From assembly GCF_014145615.1 (NCBI RefSeq), contig NZ_JACIVH010000064.1, positions 1 to 64,000 of the forward strand: a stretch of DNA of 64,000 bases, given 5' to 3'. Shown here piece by piece: positions 15,620-24,713 of this stretch. The notes beneath the pieces are model-generated. The model was not told the origin of the DNA. It did no database searches and saw only the letters and a program-made list of their open reading frames with translations. Within the stretch, counting starts at the first letter, position 1, and the number at the start of each line of letters is the position of its first letter. The position numbers and the translations under genes were made by a program. The stretch is from Limosilactobacillus balticus (GTDB lineage Bacteria; Bacillota; Bacilli; Lactobacillales; Lactobacillaceae).

Positions 15620-18600
15620 CTAAAGATGCTGATTATCAAATAATGCTTGATCAGTTCCTTCAATCCCATAAAACTGGTTCTTATCAAAGGCACCGGCTTT
15701 AATTGCAGAAAGTTGAGCTGCGTTTAAGCCCAGCATTGTCCCAAAGCGGTTGAGCATCTGGTCCATCCGGTCTAACATCTCTTTTTGCATTCCGTTATTA
15801 CTTTGGCCACCGTTATTGTAATTATTTACAACTTGGGTGCTTTGCATATTAGGCTTGAAGTTAGTTAATACAGAAACAGCATCATCAGTACCATTAGCAT
15901 ATTGTGGTAAGTGCTTAAACATTTTTGCCGTTTGACTAGCACGAATAACTTTTGTTCCTCGTGGTGCTGGAAAGACTACATTACGCCCATAAGGAATAAA
16001 TGGTGTTTCACCTGGGAATTGAACTAACTCACGAAAGACCGGGCCAGGTTGATCATTAACTTCCATCAATCCACCTTTATGGTAATTAGTTCCCTGAGCA
16101 TGCTTTGATTTATGAAAAATAACATTAACTGTTTTCTCAATAGTATTAGGTATACTCATAAAATTATGGATTGCATCAAGTGCTGTTTTAATTGGCCCAG
16201 AAGCTTTATCGTTAGCTTTTGCAATTTTTGCTGGTCCCGTATTTGATCCCGCAAAAGTGTTTACACCATTACGAGCACTATACATAGGTCCAGAAGCACT
16301 ATCAATTCCTTGTGCATTTTTAGGACTACCTGGGTTTGAATTAGCAAATACATTGACACCACCAGTAGCATTCCTCATCGGTCCACTAGCATTATCAATA
16401 GCAAGAGCATTCTTAGGCTGACCTGGATTAGCATGACGCCAAGATTGAAGTGCGTCATTAGCAGCTTTTAGATTACCACTGGCTTTATCATCAGCAATAA
16501 TTTGTTTTGCAGCACTAGCCGGCATACCTTTCCACAGCCCGTAATCAGTGATCAGTTGCTGTAGTTCGGGGTCACCCTTAGCATTTACGATTGCTTGCTG
16601 TTGTTTAGGACTAAGTTGATTCCAGCGACCAATTTTATTGAGCGCATCCATTAATTGACCAGCACCTTGAGTAGTAACCAAAGCACGTTGTTGCTTAAAC
16701 GAAAGACTATTCCAAACACCAGCCTGTACTAACGCATCAACTAATTGTGGAGTTCCCTTAGCGTCAATAATCGCTTCCTTTTGTTTTAAGGTTAAATTAT
16801 TCCACTGTCCGGAACTTTGCAGTGCTTCATAAATTGGCTTAGTTGCCTTATTAGTAATTACTGCTTCCTGTTGCTTCAATGACAAGGAATTCCATGCACC
16901 GGATTCAAGCAGAATGTCGGCCATTTCTTGTTTACCTTTAGCTTTGACAATTGCCTCTTTAGTTTGAAGATCAAGATTATTCCATTGTCCTGAATCTTCT
17001 AATGCTTTAACGATTGTTTTATGAAACTTATCATGTAACCAAACTTCTTTTTCTGGCCAGCTCATTTTATCCCATTTTCCGTTTGCGATTAAAGCAGCCG
17101 CTACCATATGTTCTGCATTTGTGCTTAGTTTTCCTTTCTTTTCTAGAAGTTTAATTTGATTCCATTGATCTTTAGAATTAACAGCCTTGTTAACTTCCTC
17201 CTGGGCATTAGTCCGAACCTTACCAGTTTTTGGATCGAAAACTAAGTCATTCCACATATCAGCGGCTTTTTTAGCTTTTCCACTTAATTTAGTAGTATTT
17301 ACCGCTAGGCTTTGTAGGTTTGTTTCGGCAGCTTTGGATTGCCGCTTAATCTCATCAGTGCCATCCTTATAACTAAGTCCCATACTTTTTAGGTCATTCT
17401 TAATTAATTTGGTACTCTCACCATTAGCACGGGCCAGGCGAATATATTCAGCAGCTGCTTTATTCGTGTAATCTGTTAATGCTTTCTTATTAGCACGCAT
17501 ACCGACCTTATACAGTTCAGAATCTTTTCCGTAGCGTTTAGCAAGCATTGAAGACTGCTTCTTGTATTGATTTTCCATTTCAGCAGTTTCACTTGTTATA
17601 TCTCCCATTCTTGTTGAGCGTTGTTGCATGGACATGTGCTTAACATCGTTATTAAGGACAGCCATTGCTTTAGCACGCTTACTTCCACTTAATTTAAGAA
17701 TTTTCATCTCATCGTTAAGCATTTCCTGCTGGTTGTTCTTTAACATGACTCGCTGAGTATCATTTAATTGTGAAACTTTTTTATTGTGGTCAGATAGAAT
17801 TGTTTGAACACGCTGATTGGCATCATCCGCATCATTCACATATGAATTATATTGATTTTTCTCCTTTTCTAACTCATCGTCAATAGCTTTAGATATTTCT
17901 GGAGACAAACCTTTTTCTGCCTTCTTGGCATTAGCAAAATGTTGTTTTGCACTATTTTCAATATTAGTAAACTCACGGTCAAAATCAGTAGCTAATTTCT
18001 TTGTTGAAGTTGAGGCAGCAACATCCATATCTGACAGAGTGTTCTGAATTCCTTGAGAAGTCGACTGCATTTTTGATAAAGCCTTATCAGCAGCTGCACC
18101 AACATCAGATCCCCAACGATTCGTTCGTTGTGATGATTCGACAGCTTTCTTACCCCAAAGCTCCCAAACAGTAATTCCACCGGCAATGGCTAAAGTAGCA
18201 ATTCCAGCAACGGCGGCAACTGTTCCTAAAGATACTCCAGCCGCGGCAGTAGCAGCACCTGCTTCACCTGCAGCCACACCAGTACCTTGTAAAGCGACAG
18301 TCGCAGCACCAACACCGTTAGCAGCTTGAACCGCCCGACCACCTGCACCAGTCATGGTTGTTCCAAACTTTGCAGCTTGAAACGTTGATTTTGAAAAGGC
18401 TGAACCAATAACATCTAAGCCACTAGCGCCTAACTTCATCGCAGTCTGTGCCCGACCTAAACCAGCAGCAAGCTTACCAAAAGCAAGGACAGTTTTACCA
18501 GCACCGCTCGTCAACTTACCGAGAATTAAGAACAATGGGCCAGCTCCCGCAGTGAATAAGGTAGTTGCTACAATTGCCTTCTGAACAGCTGGTGATAAAT

Positions 18601-20113
18601 CTCCGAAGCCATGAGCAAGCTTGGAAATATTTTGTACTAACGGAATCACTGCTGGCAGAACATACTTAGCCATATCCATTCCAGCATTCGTTAGTGATTC
18701 CTTGAAAATTGCTAGCTGTACTTTAGGAGACTTAAGGTTCTTTTGTGCAAGATCACCAATATAATCACGCTTAGCAGAATTTTGAACTTCTTTGTTTAAT
18801 TCCCGTAAACGGTTGGCGTTTTCAGTTAAAATAGCACCAGCTTGTTGACCGGTAGTCCCGAATAACGCATGGAAGATGTCATTTTTTTGCTTACCGGTCA
18901 TTCCCTTCATGTGATCGCCTAATGTCTTGAAGATGGATGACATTGACTTCAATTTACCATTTTTATCTAAGAAGTCCTTAGTACTTAAATTGATACTTGC
19001 TAATGCCTTTTGACCATTTGCGGTAGGAGTAACTAAAGAATTAATTACTTTCCGTAATCCAGTACCAGCTTTGTCCGCTTCCAGACCATTATTAGAAAGA
19101 ATACCCATCGCACTAGCAGTTTCCGAGAGACTAAAACCTGCTTGATGAGCAGTTGATCCAACATATGACATCCCCACACCTAGTGACTGGAAGTCAGTTG
19201 AAGTTGCATCGGCAGCATAGGCTAATTCATTTAACGTCTTAGTAGATCGCCGTTGCATGACTGCAGCATTCTTGATGGGACGTCCTGCTTTATCAGTTGC
19301 CAAACCAAATGATTCCATCGTTTGAGAGGCAACATTGATTACATCATTAAAATCATCCCCGGTGGCTACGGAGGCTTTCAATTCGTTCCGCATTACTCCG
19401 ATTGCTGCTTTAGATGTGTAACCACGCTTTACTAGATCTTGATACCCGGCAGCGATCTTTTGCTGACTAACACCATACTCGTCAGAATACTTCCGTGCAT
19501 CCGCGGTCATCTTCTTATAGGCATAGTTAGTTTCTGCGGCAGATTCTCCAGAGGTCCGGATAACATTTTTAGTCTTAAGCATCTGATCTTGAAAATCAAC
19601 TAGCTTCTTTGCAGAATAAGTTAACCCAGCGGCGATAGGTAACGTTAGATATTCTGACATTCCTCGGCCAAGTCCTGATACTTTAGAACCAACACTGGTG
19701 GCCACGTTCCCAAAATGTTGGGTTCGATTAGCAAGTTGCGTCCACTTGTTCGACTGTAATTCAATATCACGATTGAGAGCTTGCATTCGCCCACGTAATT
19801 GTTCGATTTGCGCAGACGTTTTATTATATTGAGTTGCTGCCTTAGCTCGTGACTGCTCGCTCCTGGTAGTATCATCCATTGCTTTCTTAGCATTCTGGAG
19901 TTGCGCATTATAATTGCGCATTTGTTGACTCATAGTCGCATAAGCAGCACGCATATTATTAATACTTCCACCGGATGCTTTCAATGCCGCTTCTTGTGCA
20001 CGTAAAGCATTGGCTGTTGATTTAATTTGCGCTTTTAAAACACCATTAGCCGCTTTAAATGGATTAATATCCAAACTAACAGTCGCTGCCAAATGCCCTA
20101 ATGATTGGGTCAT
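15620..20113 (-). CDS. Tail tape measure protein
   Basis: The 1497-residue protein sets tail length. It starts with a coiled coil, followed by the TP901-type tape-measure core (V-G-M-S-Y-V-G-S-T-A-H-Q-A-G and G-L-R-K-V-I-N-S-L) at about residues 200-420. A glycine/alanine-rich hydrophobic stretch lies at about 500-660. At about 960-1200 there are seven or more degenerate ~33-residue repeats built on G-x-W-N-x-L-x-x-K-Q-x-x-A-I-V-x-A-K-G. A second set of ~24-residue repeats (A-S-G-P-M/I near 1220-1300) follows. Start has AAAGGAGGT. Expressed after the gpG/gpGT pair. Confidence 0.93.
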   Translation of the reverse strand: MTQSLGHLAATVSLDINPFKAANGVLKAQIKSTANALRAQEAALKASGGSINNMRAAYATMSQQMRNYNAQLQNAKKAMDDTTRSEQSRAKAATQYNKTSAQIEQLRGRMQALNRDIELQSNKWTQLANRTQHFGNVATSVGSKVSGLGRGMSEYLTLPIAAGLTYSAKKLVDFQDQMLKTKNVIRTSGESAAETNYAYKKMTADARKYSDEYGVSQQKIAAGYQDLVKRGYTSKAAIGVMRNELKASVATGDDFNDVINVASQTMESFGLATDKAGRPIKNAAVMQRRSTKTLNELAYAADATSTDFQSLGVGMSYVGSTAHQAGFSLSETASAMGILSNNGLEADKAGTGLRKVINSLVTPTANGQKALASINLSTKDFLDKNGKLKSMSSIFKTLGDHMKGMTGKQKNDIFHALFGTTGQQAGAILTENANRLRELNKEVQNSAKRDYIGDLAQKNLKSPKVQLAIFKESLTNAGMDMAKYVLPAVIPLVQNISKLAHGFGDLSPAVQKAIVATTLFTAGAGPLFLILGKLTSGAGKTVLAFGKLAAGLGRAQTAMKLGASGLDVIGSAFSKSTFQAAKFGTTMTGAGGRAVQAANGVGAATVALQGTGVAAGEAGAATAAAGVSLGTVAAVAGIATLAIAGGITVWELWGKKAVESSQRTNRWGSDVGAAADKALSKMQSTSQGIQNTLSDMDVAASTSTKKLATDFDREFTNIENSAKQHFANAKKAEKGLSPEISKAIDDELEKEKNQYNSYVNDADDANQRVQTILSDHNKKVSQLNDTQRVMLKNNQQEMLNDEMKILKLSGSKRAKAMAVLNNDVKHMSMQQRSTRMGDITSETAEMENQYKKQSSMLAKRYGKDSELYKVGMRANKKALTDYTNKAAAEYIRLARANGESTKLIKNDLKSMGLSYKDGTDEIKRQSKAAETNLQSLAVNTTKLSGKAKKAADMWNDLVFDPKTGKVRTNAQEEVNKAVNSKDQWNQIKLLEKKGKLSTNAEHMVAAALIANGKWDKMSWPEKEVWLHDKFHKTIVKALEDSGQWNNLDLQTKEAIVKAKGKQEMADILLESGAWNSLSLKQQEAVITNKATKPIYEALQSSGQWNNLTLKQKEAIIDAKGTPQLVDALVQAGVWNSLSFKQQRALVTTQGAGQLMDALNKIGRWNQLSPKQQQAIVNAKGDPELQQLITDYGLWKGMPASAAKQIIADDKASGNLKAANDALQSWRHANPGQPKNALAIDNASGPMRNATGGVNVFANSNPGSPKNAQGIDSASGPMYSARNGVNTFAGSNTGPAKIAKANDKASGPIKTALDAIHNFMSIPNTIEKTVNVIFHKSKHAQGTNYHKGGLMEVNDQPGPVFRELVQFPGETPFIPYGRNVVFPAPRGTKVIRASQTAKMFKHLPQYANGTDDAVSVLTNFKPNMQSTQVVNNYNNGGQSNNGMQKEMLDRMDQMLNRFGTMLGLNAAQLSAIKAGAFDKNQFYGIEGTDQALFDNQHL

Positions 20114-20129
20114 TATTTAACCTCCTTTC

Positions 20130-20650
20130 CTAGAATAAGAATGGGAATGCTTTATCAATAGTTGTCTGTTTTTCTTCAAAGACATAATCCATTAACTTCA
20201 AATCAGCAAGTGTGAGTTTACTAATTTCATTCCACGTATAACCTTGACTGATTTGATTCTTAATAAAATCGCTGAGACTCTTGATTGAATCATCAATCAT
20301 CTCAATTGTTATTTTTTTGCTGATTTTTTGTTTTTATTATCTTCTTCCGCATTGTAGCCAAGTGTTAAATTAACCGCTGTAACCATTTGATTAAAACCAT
20401 CAACAGCACTAACACCTTTCAAGATGTCATCTTTGGTTAAACCTTGTCCCCAGAAACGTGAAGCAAATTCAGCATAGAGGTCCATTCGTTTAGCATTTTG
20501 CTCATCCGTTGGGCCCTTATCTCCACCAAACATTTCAGTTTCAAGTCGTTGAATTTTTAATGCGTCTAGCAGATTCTCCAACATTGGCGGACGTTTCCGT
20601 TCATAGTCGGAATCCTTACCTTCTAGTTGAACTTTTAATTTTAATGGCAT
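20130..20650 (-). CDS. Tail assembly chaperone, frameshift product (gpGT-like)
   Basis: The gpG-like ORF ends at 20309 with codons AAA AAA TAA preceded by A (A-AAA-AAA heptamer at 20312-20318). A slip of -1 there continues in an open frame for about 62 codons (K-I-T-I-E-M-I-D-D-S-I-K-S-L ... K-A-F-P-F-L-F) to a stop at 20130-20132, just before the tape measure gene. The extension has no start of its own. This is the position and logic of the lambda gpG/gpGT programmed frameshift. Both forms chaperone the tape measure during tail assembly. Confidence 0.85.
20309..20650 (-). CDS. Tail assembly chaperone (gpG-like)
   Basis: The 113-residue protein precedes the tape measure gene. Most ribosomes should stop here; a minority should read on into the gpT-like frame (see 20130-20650). 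Helical segments R-L-D-L-Y-A-E-F-A-S-R-F-W-G-Q and G-F-N-Q-M-V-T-A-V fit the gpG-type fold. The C-terminal N-K-N-K-K-S-A-K-K carries the slippery A run. Start has GAGGAGGAGATAGG. Confidence 0.8.
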   Translation of the reverse strand: MPLKLKVQLEGKDSDYERKRPPMLENLLDALKIQRLETEMFGGDKGPTDEQNAKRMDLYAEFASRFWGQGLTKDDILKGVSAVDGFNQMVTAVNLTLGYNAEEDNKNKKSAKK

Positions 20651-20702
20651 TCCTATCTCCTCCTCATCGTCTCACTTAACTCGTCTCTGTCTGATTAATT
20701 AT

Positions 20703-21332
20703 TTATCCGTTATCAACAACAGTTCCTGGCTTAGTATCTTTTGTATTAGTTGGATCAGTTACTGGAGCTTCTTCACCAAAGACCATTGCATGGAATTTAG
20801 CAAAATCAAATCCTTCATTATCTTCACGACCGATTAAAAGGATGGTTCCAGTATCTGCATCCCCACGCGGAACAAAATTACCTTCGATTTCATCTGCTTC
20901 TGGATCTGGAGCACCATCCTGGGTCTTAACTGAAATACCAGGCAACGAGAACATCCCCTTGGTTAAACCAACCCAACAATGCTTCCCGTTTGAAAGTTTT
21001 GTCCGGAACATAGTAGCTACATAATTTGGCATAAGGTTCTTAGTGTAAACTTCTGTACCATTTTGAATATCAATTCCATATAAATCTTTCTTCATTTGAG
21101 TATCAACATCATAAAGATTAAGTGTTTCCTTTGCTTCGGTAATTCCACCAGAAAGAACCAAATAGGGGCCATCATCGGCTGCTATTGTCTTCAAGTCATT
21201 AGTTAACTCTAGTTTAACTTCACTTAATCCGCTTATCTTTCGGGTATCTTTAATCTTTTCGTTCTCGTCTAGTACCCCATATTCAAAATTAGAGGCCCCA
21301 AACTTAGCAACTTTTGCATTTGGTGTTCCCAT
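20703..21332 (-). CDS. Major tail tube protein
   Basis: A 209-residue protein that forms the tail tube. It fits the phi13/TP901-type major tail family: N-terminal G-A-S-N-F-E-Y-G-V-L, central beta-rich region, A-T-M-F-R-T-K-L and a C-terminal G-T-I-L-L-I-G-R-E-D followed by an acidic, Thr-rich tail that may be flexible. It lies between the tail-completion and gpG-like genes, the expected position, and its start overlaps the upstream stop. Confidence 0.85.
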   Translation of the reverse strand: MGTPNAKVAKFGASNFEYGVLDENEKIKDTRKISGLSEVKLELTNDLKTIAADDGPYLVLSGGITEAKETLNLYDVDTQMKKDLYGIDIQNGTEVYTKNLMPNYVATMFRTKLSNGKHCWVGLTKGMFSLPGISVKTQDGAPDPEADEIEGNFVPRGDADTGTILLIGREDNEGFDFAKFHAMVFGEEAPVTDPTNTKDTKPGTVVDNG

Positions 21333-21751
21333 TAAATATCATTCCTTTCTTCAAACCCTTCAAAGTTGGCTGTAACCATTATGCAATTATCCAAGTCCGG
21401 ATCCGGATAAGAATTCTTGTAGTAACGTTCAAAGCCATGACTGTGGAGAGTTTCATATATTCGTTCTTGAATGTCCATTAGCCGGTCATCATTCTCTTCA
21501 CGAATCCAAAAATCAACTTGTACACGTGGGTATTCAAAAAAGCGAGCATCGTCACTATAGATCGCATCATCCCCAGGTATGGGAGTAATCCGAATCCACG
21601 GTGCTGAACTCGCTTTAATAAATGGATCATCAGGCGTACTAGTAAAAATTGGAACATATGATAATTTATCTTGTCGCAACTCATCCATTATTGCGACTAA
21701 GCGCTCATCATTCGTCAGATAATCGGCTACTTGCATCTCTGGAGTTTTCAT
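21332..21751 (-). CDS. Tail completion / tail terminator-like protein
   Basis: A 139-residue protein directly before the major tail gene. The sequence (L-T-N-D-E-R-L-V-A-I-M-D-E-L, R-V-Q-V-D-F-W-I-R-E-E-N-D-D-R-L-M, E-R-I-Y-E-T-L) fits the DUF806/gp11-like tail-completion group that caps the tube where it meets the head. Start overlaps the previous gene by 4 bp. Confidence 0.75.
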   Translation of the reverse strand: MKTPEMQVADYLTNDERLVAIMDELRQDKLSYVPIFTSTPDDPFIKASSAPWIRITPIPGDDAIYSDDARFFEYPRVQVDFWIREENDDRLMDIQERIYETLHSHGFERYYKNSYPDPDLDNCIMVTANFEGFEERNDI

Positions 21752-22122
21752 ACTTTCAAGTCCTCAATATATTTAGCAAGTATCTCTTTTTTAGATTGTG
21801 CCCGTGCTTTTTCAATAAAGTGCTGTGGATGTTGTTTAGAAGTTCCCGCATTGGGAAAGTGAGCGATCCAACCTTTTTCTTTGTCATAACCAACATCCAT
21901 TGAATAATCACCATCACTAGTTTTCAAATTACCGTGTTTGGTATGTTCAGCTAAGGGAGTCATATTAGAGTGATCACCACTCTTTGCAACTGGAGTAACT
22001 TCTTTTAATTTCTCTTGAAAGACTTTAGCACCATCACGCGTTGCTTTTCGTGCCTTCTTTTCTTCCGTCTTTTCAAGTTTAGTTAAGTTAGCAATTAACT
22101 CTGCTTCACCGGTCACTGCCAT
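21748..22122 (-). CDS. HK97 gp10-like head-tail joining protein
   Basis: A 124-residue protein with N-terminal G-E-A-E-L-I-A-N-L-T-K-L, a basic helix (K-K-A-R-K-A-T-R-D-G-A-K-V-F) and C-terminal H-P-Q-H-F-I-E-K-A, the pattern of HK97-gp10 tail-component proteins. The start at 22122 is preferred because AGGAGG lies 8-9 nt upstream; the in-frame TTG at 22131 would sit on the ribosome site. It overlaps its upstream neighbour. Confidence 0.8.
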   Translation of the reverse strand: MAVTGEAELIANLTKLEKTEEKKARKATRDGAKVFQEKLKEVTPVAKSGDHSNMTPLAEHTKHGNLKTSDGDYSMDVGYDKEKGWIAHFPNAGTSKQHPQHFIEKARAQSKKEILAKYIEDLKV

Positions 22123-22459
22123 TTTGGACAACCTCCTGGGCGGTAATTTTTGTTAGATCCCGCTTTGCATAATCAGGATCCATTCCCGTGATTTCATACC
22201 ATTTTCCTCGCCAGTTAATTAACCAATTCGATTGAATTTCCTTACGAGTTTTGAAGGCAATTAAAAACGTGGGTGATTCTTTTCTGAACCCCACGTTTGA
22301 ACTGTTTTGGATAAATTCACGGACTGACAGCTTAGGAACTTCTGCCCACACGGTAAATTCCTTAACTTTCTGATCCTTGATCGGTCGATGAGTTTCCGGA
22401 TTGATCCCCATTTGGACTGAGTAAAATGTTATCCGTTCCGTCATGTTCCGTAGTTTCAT
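22106..22459 (-). CDS. Head closure protein (head-tail adaptor)
   Basis: A 117-residue SPP1-gp16/HK97-gp7-like adaptor. It has the beta-barrel pattern R-I-T-F-Y-S-V-Q, F-T-V-W-A-E-V-P, F-L-I-A-F-K-T-R-K and N-W-L-I-N-W-R-G-K-W-Y-E-I-T-G. It closes the head after packaging. GAGGTGA 6 nt before the ATG fixes the start, which lies 98 bp inside the preceding connector gene, an unusually long overlap. Confidence 0.82.
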   Translation of the reverse strand: MKLRNMTERITFYSVQMGINPETHRPIKDQKVKEFTVWAEVPKLSVREFIQNSSNVGFRKESPTFLIAFKTRKEIQSNWLINWRGKWYEITGMDPDYAKRDLTKITAQEVVQNGSDR

Positions 22460-22775
22460 CGGTATTCACCTCACTACTTATTTGATTAATAAGGCCATCA
22501 ATTCCTGATGAAAGAACTGGTCGGTAACTATCTGCAGTAATTCCTCGCTCGTAGAAGTCTTCTTTCACCTGCTTCATAAGTGCAATTTTGAATCGCGGTT
22601 CGTCAGAGTAGTCAGCAGGCTTACTCTCCCATTTAATTGCCCTTGCAATCATCAATGCGGCAGCATCAACAATTATTTTAAGAATTTCATCATCAAAGTC
22701 CTGGTCAATTTTGCAGTAGTTTTTTAGATTGGCAAAGAATTGTTCATCACTCGAGAAAGTGTAGTCTGTTTCCAT
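22362..22775 (-). CDS. Head-tail connector protein (gp6-like)
   Basis: The 137-residue protein has a four-helix connector core (F-F-A-N-L-K-N-Y-C-K-I, A-A-A-L-M-I-A-R-A-I-K-W, F-K-I-A-L-M-K-Q-V-K-E-D-F-Y-E-R-G) and an acidic, Ser/Gly/Asp-rich tail of about 45 residues. That tail is translated over the start of the next gene and is probably disordered. ATG 22775 is preferred over GTG 22784 because AGGTGAG lies at the right distance. It joins portal to head-closure ring. Confidence 0.8.
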   Translation of the reverse strand: METDYTFSSDEQFFANLKNYCKIDQDFDDEILKIIVDAAALMIARAIKWESKPADYSDEPRFKIALMKQVKEDFYERGITADSYRPVLSSGIDGLINQISSEVNTDETTEHDGTDNILLSPNGDQSGNSSTDQGSES

Positions 22776-22776
22776 C

Positions 22777-22920
22777 CTACTCACCTAGCTTTGCTAACAG
22801 TTGATCCTTAGTATCGGTTGAAGTATAGGCAATTCCATGATCATCTAAGTACTTTTTGATTGTGTCTACCGTATCAGCACTAGTCGGTTTAACGTCCGCC
22901 CCGTTGTCGGACGGCGTTAT
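22777..22920 (-). CDS. HeH/LEM-type extension, probably reached by -1 frameshift from the capsid gene
   Basis: This open frame of 47 codons is in the -1 frame relative to the capsid gene. It encodes a linker then a typical helix-extended-loop-helix domain: D-T-V-D-T-I-K-K-Y-L-D-D-H-G-I-A-Y-T-S-T-D-T-K-D, broken here only for length, followed by Q-L-L-A-K-L-G-E. It has no ATG, GTG or TTG. The capsid ends TCA AAA TAA; the A4 run lets tRNA-Lys slip back one base onto AAA with the stop in the A site. A 6-bp CGUCCG/CGGACG hairpin starts 6 nt past the A run. A capsid-HeH fusion is therefore the likely product. Confidence 0.6.
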   Translation of the reverse strand: MTPSDNGADVKPTSADTVDTIKKYLDDHGIAYTSTDTKDQLLAKLGE

Positions 22921-24059
22921 TTTGACGCTGCTGATGGACCAGTAACAAAGTAACCAGCGTTTTCATCGGCCTTCTTCACATCTAAACGAAGAACCGCTTG
23001 GAGGTATTGACCATAAATATCATTATCAACCCACCGTACCTGGAGATCTTTTCGATTTGCTAAAATAATTGCACGGTATGGATCACCAACAAAGGCATGA
23101 GCTTCACCCTTTGCTCCAAATAAGTCATCTTCAATTACAGCAACGTTGATTCCAGAGACCGCTTTACCAGACGGACTAGAAATACTATCTTGAAGTAAGT
23201 AACGTCCATTCTTATCTTTCAATGTATCAAGCCAGTTGTAGAAGCTTTGGCTGGCAATAATCATCTTATTGTAAGCCACATCTAAATCGACATTCCAAAT
23301 TTTCTTTAGGTCATCGATTGCATTAGAGCCATCAACGGTCTTAGCTGAAAATCCCTTAAAAATTGTAGCAATAGCCGCATTCTTTGTATTTAAGGATTGT
23401 TCTTTTGCGTTTCGAGCAACTAATCCAGTTAAATCAATTGCTGAATCATCAATCGATTCTTGTGAAATAGGAATTGCTCCACGATAGGTCTCAATTTGCC
23501 ATGCTACCTTAAGAAATTCAGGTTTTTGAAGATCAGGATTCTTTGCAAGTTCTTCAACAGTATGCATTTGAGCAGTTGCCTTTTTAAGAATTGGATAACT
23601 ACCAGAAGCAGTTGTGGCGTTAAATACTTGAACAAATTGGCTAAGATCAGTTACTGTTTTAATTTCATTTTCAGGATTGTAAATGATTGATTCAGGAATA
23701 GTAACGCTTGCGTCTGAAGAAGTAATTCCAGTAGTACCATCACGATGTTCTTGGTGAAGATATGCGTTGAAATTACGTTTTTCTTCATTTTCGTCCTCGT
23801 TATTTTGGGAACGCTTATGAGGATCTGGAGCTGGATTACCCTTAGCTGCTTTACGGTAAAGCTTAAGGTCATCTTCAATACTCCGAACTTCCTTTTCAGC
23901 AGCTTCAATTTCAGAACGTAATGACTTAGCTCGTGTTAAGTCTTCATCAGTTGCGTCTTCATTTGAGAGTAGTTGGCGCATTTCATTAGTTTTTTCGTTA
24001 ATTAATGCTCGCTTACCTTCTTTTTGAGCAAGCAATTCTTTAATTTTTTCGCGAAACAT
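22917..24059 (-). CDS. Major capsid protein (HK97 fold)
   Basis: The 380-residue precursor has an N-terminal coiled-coil scaffold (delta) domain (about 1-95: E-K-I-K-E-L-L-A-Q-K-E-G-K-R through the acidic K-R-S-Q-N-N-E-D-E-N-E-E-K-R) removed by the protease encoded upstream. The HK97-type shell follows: I-P-E-S-I-I-Y-N-P, G-S-Y-P-I-L, Q-E-S-I-D-D-S and G-D-P-Y-R-A-I-I-L-A-N-R-K. It directly follows the protease gene. Its end carries the features of a programmed frameshift into an HeH domain. Confidence 0.93.
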   Translation of the reverse strand: MFREKIKELLAQKEGKRALINEKTNEMRQLLSNEDATDEDLTRAKSLRSEIEAAEKEVRSIEDDLKLYRKAAKGNPAPDPHKRSQNNEDENEEKRNFNAYLHQEHRDGTTGITSSDASVTIPESIIYNPENEIKTVTDLSQFVQVFNATTASGSYPILKKATAQMHTVEELAKNPDLQKPEFLKVAWQIETYRGAIPISQESIDDSAIDLTGLVARNAKEQSLNTKNAAIATIFKGFSAKTVDGSNAIDDLKKIWNVDLDVAYNKMIIASQSFYNWLDTLKDKNGRYLLQDSISSPSGKAVSGINVAVIEDDLFGAKGEAHAFVGDPYRAIILANRKDLQVRWVDNDIYGQYLQAVLRLDVKKADENAGYFVTGPSAASK

Positions 24060-24713
24060 TTAATTTCCTCCTTCGAGTGTCTTCAATAATTCTTGTCGTT
24101 CTAATTCACGTAACATCTTTTTACGTTTCTGATCAGTAGCATCTCTATTTTCTTGGCTCTGCATTTGCTTAACCATATTGATCGAACGCTGACCGACCTG
24201 AACTTCTGTATCCGGATAAGCAGGTGTTGTAACTACTGATACATCGAACAAACGATCAATTTGTCGAATGGTTCGTTCATAATCAACTCCATCCTGATTA
24301 GATTCTTCCCAGTCTTGGGCCTCATCTGTGTTGGCCACCGTAAAAGCAAAGCTGCATTGATTAATAACGCCTGCCTTGATATTGGCGATCAAATCACGCG
24401 CAAATGATGTATCAGTTGGCTTAACAGTGAATTTCAAGCCAATTGCATCAGAAGATAAAGTCATGTTCACCCCTGATCGTCCCAGTACCTGGTTAGGATC
24501 GTGATTGATCGTCGCTACTACATTTGACATATCAGCGTCATCGAACGCTCCTGGAGCAATTTGCTCAATAAAGCGAGTAAAGCCACCCAAAACTTCGGAT
24601 GGCTTATTGTATTTGGCTGCATAACCTTCAATTACTGGTTCATCATCTTCATCAGTTGCTGCTCTCATCTGAATTGGCATCATCAACTGTCGAGTTTCCA
24701 AGTCGCTTGTCAT
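24060..24713 (-). CDS. Prohead protease (HK97 family, S78)
   Basis: A 217-residue serine protease that cuts the capsid scaffold domain. It shows the family motifs E-G-Y-A-A-K-Y-N-K, E-Q-I-A-P-G-A-F, the His in T-I-N-H-D-P-N-Q-V-L-G-R and the Ser region N-Q-C-S-F-A-F-T-V, and ends with a basic helical tail. ATG 24713 has GGGAGGTGG upstream and is preferred to the longer frame. It overlaps the portal end by 62 bp and is followed at once by the capsid gene. Confidence 0.92.
   Translation of the reverse strand: MTSDLETRQLMMPIQMRAATDEDDEPVIEGYAAKYNKPSEVLGGFTRFIEQIAPGAFDDADMSNVVATINHDPNQVLGRSGVNMTLSSDAIGLKFTVKPTDTSFARDLIANIKAGVINQCSFAFTVANTDEAQDWEESNQDGVDYERTIRQIDRLFDVSVVTTPAYPDTEVQVGQRSINMVKQMQSQENRDATDQKRKKMLRELERQELLKTLEGGN

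Noticed and set aside
15950-17230. DNA repeat array or CRISPR in the tape measure region
   Set aside because: The periodicity is protein repeats in the reading frame; the DNA is too diverged for an array.
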